Shown here piece by piece: positions 20,599 through 28,984 of a stretch of DNA of 64,000 nucleotides (positions are counted from its first letter, which is position 1; every line of letters starts with the position of its first letter). The position numbers and the translations under genes are program-made. Source of the DNA: Enterobacter ludwigii (GTDB lineage Bacteria > Pseudomonadota > Gammaproteobacteria > Enterobacterales > Enterobacteriaceae); NCBI GenBank assembly GCA_023023105.1, contig CP083824.1, positions 2,046,001-2,110,000 of the forward strand, read 5' to 3'. The notes under the pieces were generated by a model. That model saw only the letters and a list, made by a program, of their open reading frames with translations, made no database searches and had not been told where the DNA came from.

Positions 20599-21633
20599 TT
20601 ATTGATGGCTCATATCGCTCAGCAGCACCGCGATACTTTGCCCGCCAGCCGTCTGTTCCAGGCCAATCTTCACAATGATGGTCAGCGGAACGGAAAGCAG
20701 CATCCCAACGGGGCCGAGCAGCCAGCCCCAGAAAATAAGGGACAAAAAGACCACCAGTGTGGACAACCCCAGTCCACGCCCCATCATCCGTGGCTCAAGA
20801 ATGTTGCCGAACACCAGATTAATCACCAGATATCCAGCCAGCAGAATCAACGCGTCATAGAACCCGCTGAAAACCAGCATCTGAAGAATAGGCGGGATTG
20901 CTGCCAGCACGGAGCCGATGTTAGGGATGTAGTTCAGCGCAAACGCCAGCAGTCCCCAGACAAATGCAAAGCGGACATCCAGCGCCATGAGCATTCCCCA
21001 GACCACCCCTCCTGTGACCAGACTAATGGCCGTTTTTAACACCAGATAGCGGGAAACGCTGTCCAGCGCGCGCTGAATTGCCCCCATACCTTCAACCGGA
21101 CGAACCATGATCTGCTGCAGCTTTGTGGGAAGCTGCGGCACCTCCAGCAACATGAACACCACCGTTAAGAACAGCAGGAAAATAGAGGTCATGGCATTGG
21201 AGAGTTGCGCCAGCAGACTGGTGACAAGCGTCATGGCCGCGTTGGGATCGATATATTTCAGGAGCTCCTCAACCGAGACTTCTATGCCTGCACGCTGCAG
21301 CCAGGGTTCAATTTGCAGGAGCGGTATCGCCAGTGACGAACGGTATTTCGGCAATGTTCGCGCCAGTTCATTGAGCGACGTCCCCAGATAAGCGACGAGC
21401 AGAACCATCGCAATAATAATGATGCTGATAAGCAGGGTGATCGCCAGCACGCGCGGGATGCGTAACCGTGTCATGCGCTGTACCAGCGGGTTAAGGATCA
21501 CCGCAATAAACAGCGCCAGAATAAAGGGGACAATGATGTCGGCGGCAAAACGAACGCCTGTCAGAATGATCACCAGCATGCCCAGCATGATGACAATTTT
21601 TAACCCGTTCAGGGTAATGATGGGTTTAGCCAT
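20599..21633 (-). CDS. tqsA: AI-2 exporter TqsA
   Basis: 344-residue AI-2E-family membrane protein with about seven helices, matching E. coli TqsA (YdgG) along its length: [18 protein letters not shown] at the start and [12 protein letters not shown] at the end, with [17 protein letters not shown] and [17 protein letters not shown]. It exports the quorum signal autoinducer-2 and influences biofilm and motility genes. It is divergent from mdtJI, as in E. coli. Confidence 0.95.
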   Translation of the reverse strand: MAKPIITLNGLKIVIMLGMLVIILTGVRFAADIIVPFILALFIAVILNPLVQRMTRLRIPRVLAITLLISIIIIAMVLLVAYLGTSLNELARTLPKYRSSLAIPLLQIEPWLQRAGIEVSVEELLKYIDPNAAMTLVTSLLAQLSNAMTSIFLLFLTVVFMLLEVPQLPTKLQQIMVRPVEGMGAIQRALDSVSRYLVLKTAISLVTGGVVWGMLMALDVRFAFVWGLLAFALNYIPNIGSVLAAIPPILQMLVFSGFYDALILLAGYLVINLVFGNILEPRMMGRGLGLSTLVVFLSLIFWGWLLGPVGMLLSVPLTIIVKIGLEQTAGGQSIAVLLSDMSHQ

Positions 21634-21835
21634 GGTGACTCCGGAATAATCTTTTTATTTATAATAAATGCGAAACCCGCTGTAATAAAGTAACCAAAAT
21701 CAAACGGGGTGGGTAAAGAATTGCAAAGACTTTGAGTAAAATCCTGACTTATGGTACAAATCTGGCGTGTTTAACTACCGAGGACAATTTTGATCCGCAA
21801 AGACGAGAAGCAACACCGCGGATAATTGTAATTTT
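21634..21835. other. Divergent promoter region of tqsA and mdtJI
   Basis: AT-rich interval between the tqsA start and the mdtU-like leader ORF. It must hold both promoters; I see no clear operator. Near 21780 the GAGGAC then TTGATCCGC could begin an 11-codon leader peptide ending at a TAA, but this is weak. Confidence 0.3.
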
Positions 21836-21937
21836 ATGGACAATTTGTTCAGGACGTACTTTTCAAACAATACTGCTGTATTTTCCTCTTCCTTCTGCCT
21901 GCTTTCTGGTGAGCAACACTGGCGCACCGCACTATAG
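21836..21937 (+). CDS. mdtU: Leader ORF of mdtJI (MdtU-like)
   Basis: A 33-codon frame, ATG GAC AAT TTG ... CTA TAG, beginning 219 nt before the mdtJ start. E. coli mdtJI has an upstream ORF called mdtU, recalled as about 34 codons, that couples spermidine to expression of the exporter. Position and size agree. I cannot compare the peptide sequences from memory, and no good ribosome site is visible, so the assignment rests on location and length. Confidence 0.45.
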   Translation: MDNLFRTYFSNNTAVFSSSFCLLSGEQHWRTAL

Positions 21938-22054
21938 TCACATCTTCTGCCTGAGCTGGCGCTACGCGCTTAGCTGTCCGATTTAATTTCATATTTTTTG
22001 GTTTGCTGTTCGCGGCGGGCCACGATGGATTATATTCTCAAGCAGGAGAAAAAC

Positions 22055-22417
22055 ATGTTTTACTGGATTTTATTAGCTCTGGCTATTATCGCTGAAATTA
22101 CCGGCACGTTGTCGATGAAATGGGCAAGTGTCAGCGATGGCAACACCGGTTTTATTTTAATGCTGGTGATGATTTCACTTTCCTATATTTTCCTCTCATT
22201 TGCAGTAAAAAAAATTGCGCTGGGTGTGGCCTATGCCCTATGGGAGGGGATCGGTATTTTGCTGATTACACTGTTCAGCGTCATGATATTTGACGAAACG
22301 CTCTCCACGATGAAGGTTGCCGGGTTAACGACCCTGGTTGCGGGTATTGTGCTGATTAAATCGGGTACTCGTAAGCCGACAAAACAGCAGAAGGAGCAGA
22401 ACCATGCAACAGTTTGA
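22055..22417 (+). CDS. mdtJ: Spermidine export protein MdtJ
   Basis: 120-residue small multidrug resistance (SMR) family subunit with four helices and the conserved membrane Glu in [15 protein letters not shown]. It forms a heteromeric spermidine exporter with MdtI. The ATG at 22055 follows GCAGGAGAAAAAC and matches the E. coli start ([11 protein letters not shown]). It overlaps mdtI by 14 bp, indicating coupling. Confidence 0.95.
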   Translation: MFYWILLALAIIAEITGTLSMKWASVSDGNTGFILMLVMISLSYIFLSFAVKKIALGVAYALWEGIGILLITLFSVMIFDETLSTMKVAGLTTLVAGIVLIKSGTRKPTKQQKEQNHATV

Positions 22418-22733
22418 ATGGGTTCATGCGGCCTGGCTGGGTTTTGCCATCGTGCTGGAAATTCTGGCTAACGTCCTGCTGAAATTCTCGGATGGTTTTC
22501 GCCGTAAAGTGTACGGACTGATGTCGATTGCGGCGGTTCTGGGGGCGTTCAGTGCCCTGTCCCAGGCGGTAAAAGGAATCGACCTTTCTGTTGCCTATGC
22601 GCTGTGGGGAGGGTTTGGTATCGCCGCCACGCTGGCAGCAGGTTGGGTGCTCTTCGGTCAGCGTTTAAATAACAAAGGCTGGGTAGGATTGATATTACTG
22701 CTTGCTGGTATGATCATGATAAAACTCGCCTGA
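22404..22733 (+). CDS. mdtI: Spermidine export protein MdtI
   Basis: 109-residue SMR subunit, the partner of Mdt[35 protein letters not shown] at the N-terminus with the membrane Glu in VLEILAN, and [23 protein letters not shown]. Both subunits are needed for spermidine export in E. coli. It starts inside the end of mdtJ after AAGGAG. Confidence 0.95.
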   Translation: MQQFEWVHAAWLGFAIVLEILANVLLKFSDGFRRKVYGLMSIAAVLGAFSALSQAVKGIDLSVAYALWGGFGIAATLAAGWVLFGQRLNNKGWVGLILLLAGMIMIKLA

Positions 22734-22752
22734 TATACTGACAGCCATTATT

Positions 22753-22779
22753 TACAGGCAGCGAAATTCGCTGCCTGTA
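22753..22779 (+). terminator. Strong hairpin after mdtI
   Basis: TACAGGCAGCGAA / TTCGCTGCCTGTA, a perfect 13-bp stem with a single-base loop 19 bp after the mdtI stop. The T run is poor. Confidence 0.6.
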
Positions 22780-22817
22780 GTACTCTTAGAAAAGCATAAC
22801 ATTGAAGAGGATGGCTG

Positions 22818-24980
22818 ATGTATCGCACATTGAGCTGGCGCAATATTCCTACTGCGAGAACATTGTTTGCCATGGTCTTCATCGCGGGGATCGGCTTAAT
22901 CATTTCCATTGTGGCACTGCTCTATCTATCCCTGCACCTTATCAGCACGAAAACCAATGAAATTGACGAACACCGTTCGGCACTTTCCGTGCAGGGTGCC
23001 ATTCAGACATCCGTCAACCGAGTCTCCTCTCTGGTCCTGGATAACGCTGTCTGGGACGATGCGGTACACGAGACGTACCGTCCAACTCTGGATCCCAACT
23101 GGCTGTATAACACCTGGGGCGCTGGCTTTAAAATTAACAACCTTTATGACGGCACTTTCGTGCTTGATGAACACTTCAATGTCATCTGGGGATCGTTTCA
23201 AAGCCAACCGTTCAAAGAGACGAACCTTGATTTTTTTGGTAAAGGCTTCAAAGGGCTTATTAACCAGTACGGACAAGCACTGCCCGGTGATAAAAATATC
23301 TATGCGGGCATCACCCGAACGCGTAACGGCATTGCATTTATTGGGATAGGGCTGATTCGCCCGATGGTTGGAGATTTACAGGTTACCGATGGAACACGCC
23401 GCTATCTGGTGATTACGCGTCATCTGAACGCGAAAATATTATCCGATCTGGGGACGACCTTTCAGATTGATAACCTCAATTTTACCCCTGAAAAAATCAA
23501 TAATCTGAGTATGCCCCTGCGCAGTTCAGCAGGAGAGTTACTGGGATACCTGAACTGGCAGGCTCGTCTTCCGGGAGCGCAAGCCGCCCGGGCTGCATCG
23601 TCTGATATTACGCAGATTGTGGTGCTGGCGTCGGCGCTGATCCTGCTCTTCATTCTGGTGAGCGGTGTGGGGCTGTACAAACTTGCGCGTGGAGAAAATC
23701 AGGCGCGTATGGTCGCGAGAACGGACTGGTTAAGCCATCTGCCGAACCGACGTGCGCTGATCGAAGATCTGGATCGCGTGAGTTTACGCGGTGATATTGA
23801 CGTCAAAAGCGTGGTGTTTATCGATCTGGATGGCTTTAAGGATGTCAATGACATCTACGGCCATAGCGTGGGTGACGATCTCATTGTAGTGATAGCGAAA
23901 ACGCTGAATGAACGCGTCCCACCGGGAGGGATGCTGGCACGCATGGGCGGCGATGAATTTGCTATGACCATCGGTGGTGATGGCGCGGAAGCGCAGGCCA
24001 CTGCGTTTGCCCGTTCGGTGCTGGATTTTCTCAACATCCCGATTCGGCTAGGGGAGCGCACAATCCATATCGGCGCCAGTATAGGTATTGCCAGCGGCAC
24101 CCTGATCGAATGCACCAGTACTGAGTTGTTTCGCCGTGCGGATATTGCCATGTATCACGCCAAAATGAGTGGAAAAGGGCGCATCACCCACTACGACGCG
24201 GCGCTGAACAGTACCCGTGAACGTAAGCTGGCGATTGAGAATCAGATCAGAAGCGGCCTGGAGCGCGATGAGTTTGAGGTCTGGTACCAGCCAATTATTG
24301 ACGCTCACAGCCAGAAAATGGGCAGTGTCGAAGCGCTGGTTCGCTGGCCGCGTCGACCGGGCGGGCCACTTGACCCGGACACCTTTATCACCATTGCAGA
24401 GACCAGTGGTTTGATTTACAAACTGGGCCAGTTTGTCTTGCAGCGGGCCTGTCAGGATCTGGAGCCATTCAGTGAGTTAAAACTCTCCGTGAATATCTCT
24501 CCTGCACAATTTCGCGATCCTGAATTTGAAGACAAAGTGGCCAGTGTGCTGGAGACCACGCGTTTCCCGGCCAACAGATTGCAGCTTGAGGTAACAGAGA
24601 CCTATGTGCTGGAAAACCCGGAGCGAGCCCGCATGGCAATAGCCAATCTTAAAGCGCTTGGAACCGCGGTGGCGCTGGATGATTTTGGCACGGGCTATTC
24701 CAGTATTGGATATTTACGGCGTTTTAACTTCGACACCATTAAGATTGATAAATCACTGGCCGGGCTGGTGGGCAACGATGAACAGGCGGCAGCGCTGGTC
24801 AGCGGCACAGTGCGGATCGCCAATGCGCTGGGCATGGCGGTGGTGGCGGAAGGGGTGGAAACCGAAAAACAGATGAAACTGCTACGGCTGGCTGGCTGCG
24901 ATCAACTGCAGGGTTTTTGGTTCAGCCAGCCGATGCCAATTGAGTCAATCAGAGAATTACATCAGATCAGGCAGTGCTGA
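22818..24980 (+). CDS. CHASE4-GGDEF-EAL cyclic-di-GMP enzyme
   Basis: 720-residue membrane protein: TM1 (about 15-42), a periplasmic CHASE4 sensor (about 50-250, with VLDNAVWDDAVHET), TM2 (about 266-288), GGDEF (about 300-460) and EAL (about 470-715). GGDEF is intact at 377-381, but no RxxD inhibitory site stands five residues upstream. EAL is intact at 505-507, with DDFGTGYS and AEGVET downstream. Both activities are therefore possible, and which dominates is unknown. It is inserted between mdtI and ydgD relative to E. coli order and ends 1 bp from the convergent ydgD stop. Confidence 0.92.
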   Translation: MYRTLSWRNIPTARTLFAMVFIAGIGLIISIVALLYLSLHLISTKTNEIDEHRSALSVQGAIQTSVNRVSSLVLDNAVWDDAVHETYRPTLDPNWLYNTWGAGFKINNLYDGTFVLDEHFNVIWGSFQSQPFKETNLDFFGKGFKGLINQYGQALPGDKNIYAGITRTRNGIAFIGIGLIRPMVGDLQVTDGTRRYLVITRHLNAKILSDLGTTFQIDNLNFTPEKINNLSMPLRSSAGELLGYLNWQARLPGAQAARAASSDITQIVVLASALILLFILVSGVGLYKLARGENQARMVARTDWLSHLPNRRALIEDLDRVSLRGDIDVKSVVFIDLDGFKDVNDIYGHSVGDDLIVVIAKTLNERVPPGGMLARMGGDEFAMTIGGDGAEAQATAFARSVLDFLNIPIRLGERTIHIGASIGIASGTLIECTSTELFRRADIAMYHAKMSGKGRITHYDAALNSTRERKLAIENQIRSGLERDEFEVWYQPIIDAHSQKMGSVEALVRWPRRPGGPLDPDTFITIAETSGLIYKLGQFVLQRACQDLEPFSELKLSVNISPAQFRDPEFEDKVASVLETTRFPANRLQLEVTETYVLENPERARMAIANLKALGTAVALDDFGTGYSSIGYLRRFNFDTIKIDKSLAGLVGNDEQAAALVSGTVRIANALGMAVVAEGVETEKQMKLLRLAGCDQLQGFWFSQPMPIESIRELHQIRQC

Positions 24981-24981
24981 T

Positions 24982-25803
24982 TTACTGTTGCGCCAGCGCT
25001 TCCAGCTTGTCGCGAAAACCGGTAACAGACAACGCCCGGTTATCTGCGCGCCAGCGATCTTTCGCCGCAGGCGCGGAACTCTGGACGCCAATCAATTGCC
25101 AGCCATTATCCGTTTTCAGCATTAACGGTGAACCGCTGTCGCCTGGCAGCGTATCGCACTGATGCGAAAGCACGCTGGTTTGTGCCCAGCCCGTCACAAC
25201 ACAGTCGGTGTGAGTGTAAAGCGCATCCAGATGATCGACAGGGTAGCCTGACTGCGTCACCTTGCGGTCGGCAGCTTTCAGGGCGGCGGTGAGTGCGGCT
25301 TTATCTCCGTCAAATAACGGCAGCGGCGTAATACCTGAAGGCGGGTAGCGCAAAATGATCAGGCCAAAATCCCATGAGGCGGCTGCCGGTGGCACTATCC
25401 AGCCATCACCATCGGGTTTCAGGCGTTTGCCGAGAGAAGGGTCAACCCGGCCTTCAATACCGTGGATTTCATAGCGCCAGATTCCTTTTTGCGACACAAA
25501 CCGCAAGGCAACCGCTTTGTCTGGCTTACCGTTTGGCGGTGTCAACAGACAGTGGCCGGCCGTCAGGGCAAGCTGCGGGGTGATCAACGTCGCGGTACAC
25601 AAGTTACCGCTGGCGGTTTCCAGTTGCCCTATTGCATCCCAGGGCGCCTGGGTAGGATCGGTGACGCGAGTCCGGTCATCATGACCGAAAAAAAGCGTTT
25701 TTAGATCTTTCGCGCTAATGGTGTCATCACCGCCATCATCCGCATGTGAAAATCCAGAAAAAAGACCAAACGTTCCCAGTAACAACACAACAGATTTACG
25801 CAT
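24982..25803 (-). CDS. ydgD: Secreted trypsin-like serine protease YdgD
   Basis: 273 residues with a signal peptide ([21 protein letters not shown]) and a chymotrypsin-fold domain. The triad is readable: His84 (LTAGHCLL), Asp145 ([10 protein letters not shown]) and Ser223 ([10 protein letters not shown]). It is likely periplasmic; its target is unknown. Position next to ydgU and asr matches E. coli. Confidence 0.93.
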   Translation of the reverse strand: MRKSVVLLLGTFGLFSGFSHADDGGDDTISAKDLKTLFFGHDDRTRVTDPTQAPWDAIGQLETASGNLCTATLITPQLALTAGHCLLTPPNGKPDKAVALRFVSQKGIWRYEIHGIEGRVDPSLGKRLKPDGDGWIVPPAAASWDFGLIILRYPPSGITPLPLFDGDKAALTAALKAADRKVTQSGYPVDHLDALYTHTDCVVTGWAQTSVLSHQCDTLPGDSGSPLMLKTDNGWQLIGVQSSAPAAKDRWRADNRALSVTGFRDKLEALAQQ

Positions 25804-25905
25804 ATCACACTCTGGTGGGGGTAATTATGATTATTAAAAGTGAACCCTATGAAAATACTATAGACGGGACAGCGCTAAAGTGGGAGTAAAATCAGCGTGC
25901 TACAA

Positions 25906-25989
25906 TCAGGAAAGATAAAAATGGCTTGCGATGAGCGCGCATAAAATAAGCAGGATCAGGATCAGCTCAAACCGATAGCGTCGCAGCAT
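25906..25989 (-). CDS. ydgU: Small membrane protein YdgU
   Basis: 27-codon gene: start CAT complement at 25989, stop at 25906, preceded by GGAGG at five bases. The peptide begins MLRRYRFELILILLILCALI and ends HFYLS, very like E. coli YdgU (about 27 residues). It has a positively charged N-terminus and one membrane helix. It lies downstream of asr with a terminator between them, so expression probably depends on read-through from the acid-induced asr promoter. Function unknown. Confidence 0.9.
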   Translation of the reverse strand: MLRRYRFELILILLILCALIASHFYLS

Positions 25990-26002
25990 ACGCCCTCCGG
26001 AT

Positions 26003-26040
26003 AAAAAAACGGCGCGGAACCTGTTCCGGTTCAGCGCCGG
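26003..26040 (-). terminator. Rho-independent terminator after asr
   Basis: On the minus strand, CCGGCGCTGAACCGG-like arm, loop, GGTTCCGCGCCG arm, then seven T. It sits between asr and ydgU; the T run ends just before the ydgU ribosome site, so it may act as an attenuator of ydgU. Confidence 0.8.
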
Positions 26041-26081
26041 TTTACCAACGTGCCCCGAAGGGCACGATTAAGCTTGTACTC

Positions 26082-26552
26082 TTACGCAGCTGGCTGTGCA
26101 GCTGGTTTAGCAGCTTCGTGTTTTACTGCTTTTTTGTGGTGCTTTTTAGCGGCCTGAGCTTTCTGCTCTACAGCTGGTTTGGTCGCTTTTTTGTGGTGGT
26201 GCTTTTTAGCAGCCTGCGCTTTCTGCTCTACAGCTGGTTTGGTCGCTTTTTTGTGGTGGTGCTTTTTAGCGGCCTGCGCTTTCTGCTCTACAGCCGGTTT
26301 AGCGGCTTTTTTGTGGTGCTTTTTGGCAGCCTGAGCTTTTTGCTCGGTTGGTGCTGCGGTTGCTGGTGCAGCGGCTTCTTTTTTCATTGCTGCTTTATGA
26401 TGTTTCTTATGGTGAACTGCTTTTGCTGGAGCAGCGGTAGTGGTTGCAGCTGGAGCGGCAGCCGGTGCAGCGGTTGCAGTAGTTTCAGCAGCAAACGCAG
26501 CAGAAGACAGACCCATAGCAGCGGCAACAACCAGAGCTAATACTTTATTCAT
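26082..26552 (-). CDS. asr: Acid shock protein Asr
   Basis: Periplasmic acid-shock protein of 156 residues. It has a signal peptide ([21 protein letters not shown]) followed by an Ala/Pro-rich segment and four tandem repeats of about 20 residues built on [20 protein letters not shown], ending KPAAQPAA. E. coli Asr is about 100 residues, so this copy is enlarged by repeats. The protein is very basic and disordered, proposed to protect periplasmic proteins at low pH. I took the ATG at 26552 because GAGGG lies 7 bases upstream; the ATG six bases earlier is too close to it. Confidence 0.93.
   Translation of the reverse strand: MNKVLALVVAAAMGLSSAAFAAETTATAAPAAAPAATTTAAPAKAVHHKKHHKAAMKKEAAAPATAAPTEQKAQAAKKHHKKAAKPAVEQKAQAAKKHHHKKATKPAVEQKAQAAKKHHHKKATKPAVEQKAQAAKKHHKKAVKHEAAKPAAQPAA
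26133..26330. repeat. 60-bp tandem repeats inside asr
   Basis: Tandem units of about 60 bp. 26161-26220 and 26221-26280 differ at a single base; the flanking units are shorter and more diverged. They encode the His/Lys-rich repeats of Asr. Near-identity at DNA level points to recent slippage or recombination. Confidence 0.85.
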
Positions 26553-26656
26553 TCTCATACCCTCGAATTTGGTTTTTCATTTAACCCCACTGCGGGGCCG
26601 TTGAAATAACTATATCCCTGTAAATTCGAGGTTTCCGTGAGTGATTGGTATCGCTG

Positions 26657-26670
26657 TGTAACCATATGTA
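26657..26670 (-). promoter_or_regulatory. RstA box upstream of asr
   Basis: On the minus strand TACATATGGTTACA matches the RstA consensus TACATNTNGTTACA exactly. It lies about 105 bp upstream of the asr start. In E. coli RstBA, under PhoPQ, activates asr at low pH. Confidence 0.8.
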
Positions 26671-26727
26671 CAAAGGGTGGAAACGGTGAACGGACAGGGC
26701 CTGCGCCGCTGTCCGTTCAGGCCTGCG

Positions 26728-27267
26728 TTATTTTTTGAGTGCAGCCAGAATCGCAGCCGGAGGCTGGCTGCCAATGATGGTGCGTGACTCAGGCTCAATT
26801 ACTACCATAACTGGCGTAATGCTCACGCCCAACCGTTCAGCCAGCGCGGATTGCCGCACGATCAAATCGGAGCACGCTGCGGTGGTGTCATTATCAGGTA
26901 AAAATCCCGCCATCGCTTTTTGCAGGCTTTTGACCTTATCGGTTGAACACCAGACGCGCCCCATATCTTCAATGACCGAGTCGCGAATGGCGTTGGGCGC
27001 AACGGTCAGAAACGACATCGTCAACCCGGCATCCGTATACTGCTTAACGTTTTTCACCACATTGCTGCAGTAAATGCACTGATTATCAATAAACACCAGC
27101 AGCTTATATCGCTCCGCGGGAGCCTGAAACGTGATGGGCTGGAGATCTGTCAGTGAATGGGTAATATCATTGAATGCGTCTTGTGGTGTGTTATCCGTGG
27201 CCGCGAAGGTACTTAAGCTCGTCGCACACACAATGGCCAACATCGTTTTCATTATGCCTTTCATCAT
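26728..27267 (-). CDS. Periplasmic DsbC-like thioredoxin-fold protein
   Basis: 179 residues with a signal peptide (about 1-23), then a thioredoxin fold. The active site is Cys64-Ile-Tyr-Cys67 (DNQCIYCSNV) and a cis-proline is in SITPVMVV. Another cysteine pair (VWCS, ACSD) recalls the second disulfide of DsbC. It lacks the DsbC N-terminal dimerisation domain, so it resembles the stand-alone TrbB/DsbC-like group. The partner substrate is unknown; it stands alone between asr and the carboxypeptidase gene. Confidence 0.8.
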   Translation of the reverse strand: MMKGIMKTMLAIVCATSLSTFAATDNTPQDAFNDITHSLTDLQPITFQAPAERYKLLVFIDNQCIYCSNVVKNVKQYTDAGLTMSFLTVAPNAIRDSVIEDMGRVWCSTDKVKSLQKAMAGFLPDNDTTAACSDLIVRQSALAERLGVSITPVMVVIEPESRTIIGSQPPAAILAALKK

Positions 27268-27398
27268 TCATCCCTTTATTTTGTTAATCCCTGTCTGATA
27301 GCGGTTTAATTATTTGACAAGGAAGCGCAGTAATACACCAGGTGTGATCGGAACGGTATGCGCTAAATCATAGTCTTAAACAAATTCGGCGAGGGGGT

Positions 27399-27418
27399 AG
27401 CCGGAGCATGCTCCGGCT
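27399..27418. terminator. 20-bp perfect palindrome after the carboxypeptidase gene
   Basis: AGCCGGAGCATGCTCCGGCT, immediately 3' of the carboxypeptidase stop. As RNA it would form a very stable stem, but no T run follows on the minus strand. Confidence 0.55.
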
Positions 27419-27425
27419 GAAAGAA

Positions 27426-28910
27426 TTACAGATAACGTGAGGTCAGGTGTTCCCGGAAGTAGCTGATATTCAGATCTTCACCCGTTGCCTGGGTAATTAA
27501 CTGCGACGTGGTAAAGCGGCTACCGTGCTGCCAGATGTTCTGGCGCAGCCAGTCAAACAGCGCGGAAAAATCGCCTTCAGCGATGGAGGACTGCAGACCC
27601 GGAAGCGCCGTTTTGGCCGCATGGAACAGCTGCGCGGCATACATGGCCCCCAGCGTATAGGACGGGAAGTAGCCAAAACCGCCGTCGGTCCAGTGGATAT
27701 CCTGCATGCAGCCGTTGCGGTAGTTGTCTTTCGTGGATAATCCGAGCCAGGCCTGCATTTTCTCGTCCCACAGGGCGGGAATATCGTCCACCTCGATCTC
27801 GCCGTTGATCAGCGCACGCTCAATCTCATAGCGCAGCACCACATGTGCCGGGTAACTCACTTCGTCCGCATCGACGCGAATATAGCCCGGCTTCACGCGC
27901 TGGTTCCAGGCAATAAAGTTCTCTTCGCTGAACGCCGCCTGGCTGCCAAAGCGGGCGTGCACCGCAGGGAGGAGATGTTTGAGGAAGGCCTCACTGCGGC
28001 CGAGTTGCATCTCAAAGAACAGGCTCTGGGATTCATGGATGGCGGTGGAGCGTGCCAGAGCGATAGGCTGTCCTGCCCACGCTCGCGGCAGGTTTTGTTC
28101 GTAGCGGGCGTGCCCGGTTTCATGAATCACACCAAACAGCGCGCTCAGCAGTTCATCCTCATCATAACGCGTGGTAATTCGCACATCTTCCGGTACGCCA
28201 CCGCAGAACGGGTGCGCACTGACGTCCAGGCGTCCGCCGTTAAAATCGAAGTCCAGCATCTGCATAGCTTCCAGCCCCAGCTCACGCTGTGTTGCTGTCG
28301 GGAAGGGGCCTTGCGGTGGAACAAACGAACGCTGAGCCTGTTTTTCCACCACGTTTGCCAGCAGGTCCGGCAGCCAGGATTTCATATCGCCGAACAGGAC
28401 GTCCAGACGCGCGCTGGTCATGTCGGGCTCAAAAATATCCAGCAGCGCGTCGTACGGCGTACAGCCTTTGGCTTCGGCCCGCAGGCGAGCCTCTTCGCGA
28501 CTGAGTTTGACCACCTCTTTCAGGTTGGCAGAAAAGCCCTGCCAGTCGTTGGCGGGGCGCTGCGTGCGCCAGGCGTGTTCACACTTGCTGCCCGCCAGGG
28601 ATTTGGCTTCCACCAGCGATTCTGGCAGCAGCGAGGCCTGCTGATATTGACGCGTCATTTCGCGCAGGTTGGCTTGTTCGATATCATTCAGATTTTCATC
28701 TGCCGCCGCCGCTAACAGGTCGCCGACTTTTTTATCGGTCAGGATCTGGTGTTGCAGGACGCTTATCTCCGCCAGCGCCTCGCCACGGGCAGCGCTGCCG
28801 CCTGGCGGCATCATGGTGAACATATCCCAACTGGCGATAGAGGAGAGGTGGGAGAATCGGGAGAGACGCTGGAAGGTGCGGGTGAGTTGTTGGTAGTTGT
28901 TGTTTTTCAT
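27426..28910 (-). CDS. M32-family metallocarboxypeptidase
   Basis: 494-residue cytoplasmic zinc carboxypeptidase (Taq/Pfu family). The active site HEXXH is visible as GVIHETGHARYEQ, followed by the family motif TAIHESQSLFFE and YPAHVVLRYEIERAL. Length agrees with the family (about 495-500). The gene appears monocistronic. I do not recall it in this place in E. coli, so it is an insertion relative to that order. Confidence 0.9.
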   Translation of the reverse strand: MKNNNYQQLTRTFQRLSRFSHLSSIASWDMFTMMPPGGSAARGEALAEISVLQHQILTDKKVGDLLAAAADENLNDIEQANLREMTRQYQQASLLPESLVEAKSLAGSKCEHAWRTQRPANDWQGFSANLKEVVKLSREEARLRAEAKGCTPYDALLDIFEPDMTSARLDVLFGDMKSWLPDLLANVVEKQAQRSFVPPQGPFPTATQRELGLEAMQMLDFDFNGGRLDVSAHPFCGGVPEDVRITTRYDEDELLSALFGVIHETGHARYEQNLPRAWAGQPIALARSTAIHESQSLFFEMQLGRSEAFLKHLLPAVHARFGSQAAFSEENFIAWNQRVKPGYIRVDADEVSYPAHVVLRYEIERALINGEIEVDDIPALWDEKMQAWLGLSTKDNYRNGCMQDIHWTDGGFGYFPSYTLGAMYAAQLFHAAKTALPGLQSSIAEGDFSALFDWLRQNIWQHGSRFTTSQLITQATGEDLNISYFREHLTSRYL

Positions 28911-28930
28911 GAAGTCCTCGTGTCTGAATC

Positions 28931-28957
28931 AGCCGATGACAAAAATTAGCATCGGCT
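28931..28957 (-). terminator. Hairpin after ynfM
   Basis: AGCCGATG...CATCGGCT stem with an AT-rich loop, 28 bp after the ynfM stop. The T run after it on the minus strand is weak. Confidence 0.5.
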
Positions 28958-28984
28958 TGATTTAAACACGAAGGCGGTGGATTG

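Noticed and set aside
21780..21826. 11-codon TTG leader peptide before mdtJI
   Set aside because: Start codon and length give too little evidence; the 33-codon frame at 21836 fits known mdtU better.
26118..26540. Long plus-strand frame rich in Phe/Cys/Trp opposite asr
   Set aside because: It is the mirror of the Ala/Lys/His-rich asr repeats, with an unrealistic composition and no start signals.
27843..28715. 290-codon plus-strand frame opposite the carboxypeptidase gene
   Set aside because: It is antisense to a clear M32 peptidase with its HEXXH motif; it has no family resemblance and no ribosome site.
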